From NCBI RefSeq assembly GCF_041956535.1, contig NW_027192210.1, forward strand, positions 48,598 to 79,764: a DNA stretch of 31,167 nt, in the 5' to 3' direction. Shown in pieces: positions 28,774-31,167 of this stretch (position 1 is its first letter; the number at the start of each line of letters is the position of its first letter). The stretch comes from Calcarisporiella thermophila CBS 279.70. Lineage: Eukaryota > Calcarisporiellomycota. A model generated the notes under the pieces. It was not told the origin of the DNA. It saw nothing but the letters and a program-made list of their open reading frames with translations, and did not search any database. A program made the position numbers and the translations under genes.

Positions 28774-30074
28774 ATGGTACGTGTTAATTATCTTTGCGTA
28801 CTTCCTAATTTCTGATAGTCATGTCTGGATTTATATGTAATAGTCGACCACAAAAATCGAGAAAAATGGTCTTAAGATCGGTTTTACTTTCGACCGTAAA
28901 TCGGATTGGCTCTCCCTTGGCTTGACTAAAGAAGAAGTTGCCGAGTTTGATGATGATAAAACAATTGATTCTATAGCAAATACCCTCCGGGATATTGGCC
29001 ATGATGTCGACATTATTGGTAATGCCCATTCTCTTGTTCAAAGATTAGCCGAGAATAACTATGACTGGGATATCGTTTTTAACATTTGCGAGGGTCCAAA
29101 CGGAACCATTGGAAGGGAATCTCAAGTGCCTGCAATTTTGGAATCGTATAACATCGATTGTGTTTTTTCGGATTCGGCAACACTTGCTTTATGTTTGGAA
29201 AAAGGCCGTACCAAAATGATACTTGACTATTATTCAATTCCAACTGCTGCCTACGCAGTAGTGCCCAATCTTAATCCGAAATACAACGATGTATCTGAAA
29301 CTCCAGGTGCTAATGCTATTTCTCGCGCACCCACGCATTATAGAGAGTCCCTGTCACAATTTCCGCTATTTGTAAAACCTGCTAGTGAAGGAACTAGTAA
29401 AGGAATCTCGAGCCTTTCTAAGGCCGAAACACCTGCTCACCTGGAAGAGGTGGTCAAGTCCTTGATGGCAAAATATCCAGGACAAGATATTTTGATCGAG
29501 AAGTTCTTAAGCGGAAGAGAATTCACCGTTGGCATTTTGGGAACTGGAAACGAAGCAAAAGTGATAGGAATTGCTGAAATACTTTATCATACGAAACCAG
29601 GAAAGCCTAAGAATATCGATACTTCACCCAGTAATTCACCATCTTCATCTTCCTCTCCAGGGAGAGCGACTTCGCCAAATGCCGATTTGAATGTCGATTT
29701 TTTTTTCGCTGGGCTTGAAAACAATAGAATGGCAAGATCTTGAATATGAGGACATTGCCTCGATCAACTTAAGCCCAGCGAGGGATGCGGTTATCATTGA
29801 AGTTGAGAAGATTGCGCTAGCCGCTTGGCGGGTCCTGGGTTGTAGGGACTGTGGAAGGATTGATGTTCGGTGCGATGTCATGGACGATAAGCTCGCCAAA
29901 CCGCATATCTTAGAAGTGAATCCATTACCTGGCCTCGTTCCAAATTATTCAATGATAGTCTTGTTAGCCGAGGGTTCAAAAATCGCATACAAGGATTTAA
30001 TCGGGCAAATCGTTGCTGAAGCAAGCAAGAGGTGCTCTAAAAGTGCCTTCATAAACGGGCATCGAGAGAATTAG
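28774..30074 (+). CDS. D-alanine-D-alanine ligase-like ATP-grasp protein
   Basis: ATP-grasp enzyme of the Ddl type, which joins two D-alanines (or related amino acids) using ATP. I place the start at an ATG-only exon, 28774-28776, followed by a 67-nt intron (28777-28843, GTACGT...GTAATAG). Translation then reads MSTTKIEKNG and LKIGFTFD, the first Rossmann-like strand. Seen motifs: NICEGPNGTIGRESQVPAIL at about residues 81-100, LFVKPASEGTSKGIS at 176-190 (ATP-binding lysine and loop), DILIEKFLSGREF at 216-228, and RIDVRCD and LEVNPLPG (metal-binding Glu and Asn) near the end. A Ser/Pro-rich insert at about 262-280 is unusual. A run of nine T (29698-29706) shifts the frame; eight would keep it open to 30074, for about 410 residues. 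The gene may thus be broken or the run misread. The intron argues for long residence in a eukaryote. Confidence 0.8.
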
Positions 30075-30822
30075 GCTAGAAATCAGAGTTCGATATTACT
30101 GAGGTTTGGTTATTATCATATACTATATATCCTGGTGAATCAGTTATATAGATCTCTTTTGGCTTGTTTTTGTTTTTAAACACTTACAATCTATATAACA
30201 CGGAATATCTATTAGAAAAGGACAAGTTGCAATTATGTATTTCATGCATTGTTTTTGTGCAAAGGTTTATCCAAGCATCATTGAAGTCAATTTGAATTTT
30301 CAGATGTGGAGTGGTCTAGTAACCATCTACTTGTGTAAAAACAGGTCTGTTTAATATCTAAGCATTTTGGCCTAAGTGCGAACATTATTCTCCATTAAGG
30401 TGATATACGTATTTTTGTCTTATTTACACCTCTGCTCTTGCCACTTAAAAAGGGATTTAAGCGTATTTATGCAGAAAATATAATCAATACAGATTTTTTA
30501 GGATTTTTCAGCCCCTCAAAATATTGATACATGGGAATCAGATGAATCTAAAGGCACACATTCAAATAATAAGAACGAATATATTTATATATATTTGTAT
30601 TTGGTGTGCAGAGATTGCATTTCATTTAAGAATTAGAAACAAAAGATTATATCTATTAATATTTTTCAGTTTATTAAATAATATAATATGGTCTTGGTTG
30701 TGATAAAGAGTACAAATATAATTTTTATACTAATACAGGGGTCAAAGTATTATTACTTAGTTATTATCATTATATAGTATTATGGGGTTTAGGGAAACCA
30801 ATGTTAATAGGAAGTGCTCAAT
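30075..30822. other. AT-rich intergenic region
   Basis: Region between two convergent genes. No coding frame of note, no RNA gene and no clear repeat; only short AT runs such as the ATATAT stretch near 30580-30600. Confidence 0.4.
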
Positions 30823-31167
30823 CTAATAGGGGCATCTCCTATAGAGGGTGGTTGTCGAGGGTGGGTAAGCGCATTTTACCACAGCAGTGGCCGCATTACA
30901 AGTGGGCGCAGCGTAAGGAATAGAGCTAGTCGTGCATCCGCCAGGAGTAGAGCAGCTGAGGGTCAAATATGAAGTGGAGGGAGGATTATTGCATCTCACC
31001 TCAGCAGTCGTTGCGCCGCAAACCTGCAAATGGGCGGGGTAAGAGCTAGTTGTGCAGCTGGGAGGGGGGGTAGAGCAGCTCCTAGTCAAAGTGGAAGTGA
31101 AAGGCGGATAAGGGCACCTCACAATTGCTGTTGCTGCACCACAGTTTGTCGGAGCGTAAGGAAGGGA
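30823..31167 (-). CDS. Cysteine-rich tandem-repeat protein, C-terminal part (runs off the window)
   Basis: The minus frame is open from the right edge to a TAG at 30825-30823, so only the last 114 residues or so are visible and the start lies outside. The sequence is a tandem repeat of about 36-40 residues with the pattern Y-A-P-T-x-C-x-A-A-T-A-x-V-x-C, then Y-P-P-S-T-S-T-L-T-x-S-C-S-T-P and C-T-T-S, four cysteines per unit. About two and three-quarter units are present and the protein ends with CPY. Ser/Thr/Pro- and Cys-rich repeats of this kind usually belong to secreted or wall-associated fungal proteins, but the signal peptide would be outside the window. I do not recognise a named family. 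Confidence 0.7.
   Translation of the reverse strand, partial: SLPYAPTNCGAATAIVRCPYPPFTSTLTRSCSTPPPSCTTSSYPAHLQVCGATTAEVRCNNPPSTSYLTLSCSTPGGCTTSSIPYAAPTCNAATAVVKCAYPPSTTTLYRRCPY

Noticed and set aside
739-30074. A secondary-metabolite gene cluster (regulator, monooxygenase, reductases, transporter)
   Set aside because: No backbone enzyme is present, several members are broken, and the genes are spread over 30 kb with transposons between them.
1-31167. CRISPR array, bacterial operon or rRNA genes
   Set aside because: No regularly spaced direct repeats, no polycistronic arrangement and no rRNA-like sequence were seen.

Overview
The window is nuclear DNA from a fungus, about two-thirds A+T. The fungal assignment rests on a Zn2Cys6 transcription-factor gene, an Atg22-type autophagy transporter, a GH3 glycosidase fused to GNAT domains, a chromodomain Ty3/gypsy element, and short GT-AG introns of 49-76 nt that I could place by restoring conserved protein sequence. 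Several genes have a TATA-like box about 65-75 bp before the start codon and AATAAA after the stop. The gene content and AT-rich, repeat-littered spacing would suit an early-diverging filamentous fungus, but that is inference. There are no operons.

Layout. 739-2702 (+) is a Zn2Cys6 regulator with one intron and one in-frame stop, probably a pseudogene. 3267-4360 is a GC-richer decayed coding relic on the minus strand. 5281-6856 (+) is an intact Baeyer-Villiger/flavin monooxygenase with one intron. 8043-9741 holds broken fragments of a Tnp2-type DNA transposase, two of them head to head around a 479-base assembly gap, followed by a possible reverse-transcriptase relic and a cluster of hairpins. 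12395-13336 (+) is an unrecognised seven-helix membrane protein. 14431-15432 (-) is an NmrA-like protein with a 66-nt in-frame intron. 16747-19401 (+) is a large GH3/GNAT/GNAT protein. 19675-22923 is a decayed chromodomain Ty3/gypsy retrotransposon with intact gag and heavily deleted pol. 23030-24873 (-) is a four-exon Atg22-like transporter. 25773-26560 and 27152-27911 (both -) are two broken short-chain dehydrogenases. 28774-30074 (+) is a D-alanine-D-alanine ligase-like ATP-grasp gene with an ATG-only first exon and a T9 frameshift. 30823 to the right edge (-) is the C-terminal end of a cysteine-rich tandem-repeat protein.

A small inverted-repeat (MITE-like) family has one clean copy at 28144-28265 and two or three decayed relatives in the window.

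The window does not show one clear pathway. The oxidoreductases (monooxygenase, NmrA-like, two SDRs), a regulator and a transporter resemble the content of a metabolic cluster, but spacing, orientation and decay argue against a functioning one. Two enzymes have relatives in bacterial cell-wall metabolism (NagZ-like GH3 and Ddl-like ligase). The recurrent single-event lesions suggest either a pseudogene-rich accessory region or residual assembly errors.
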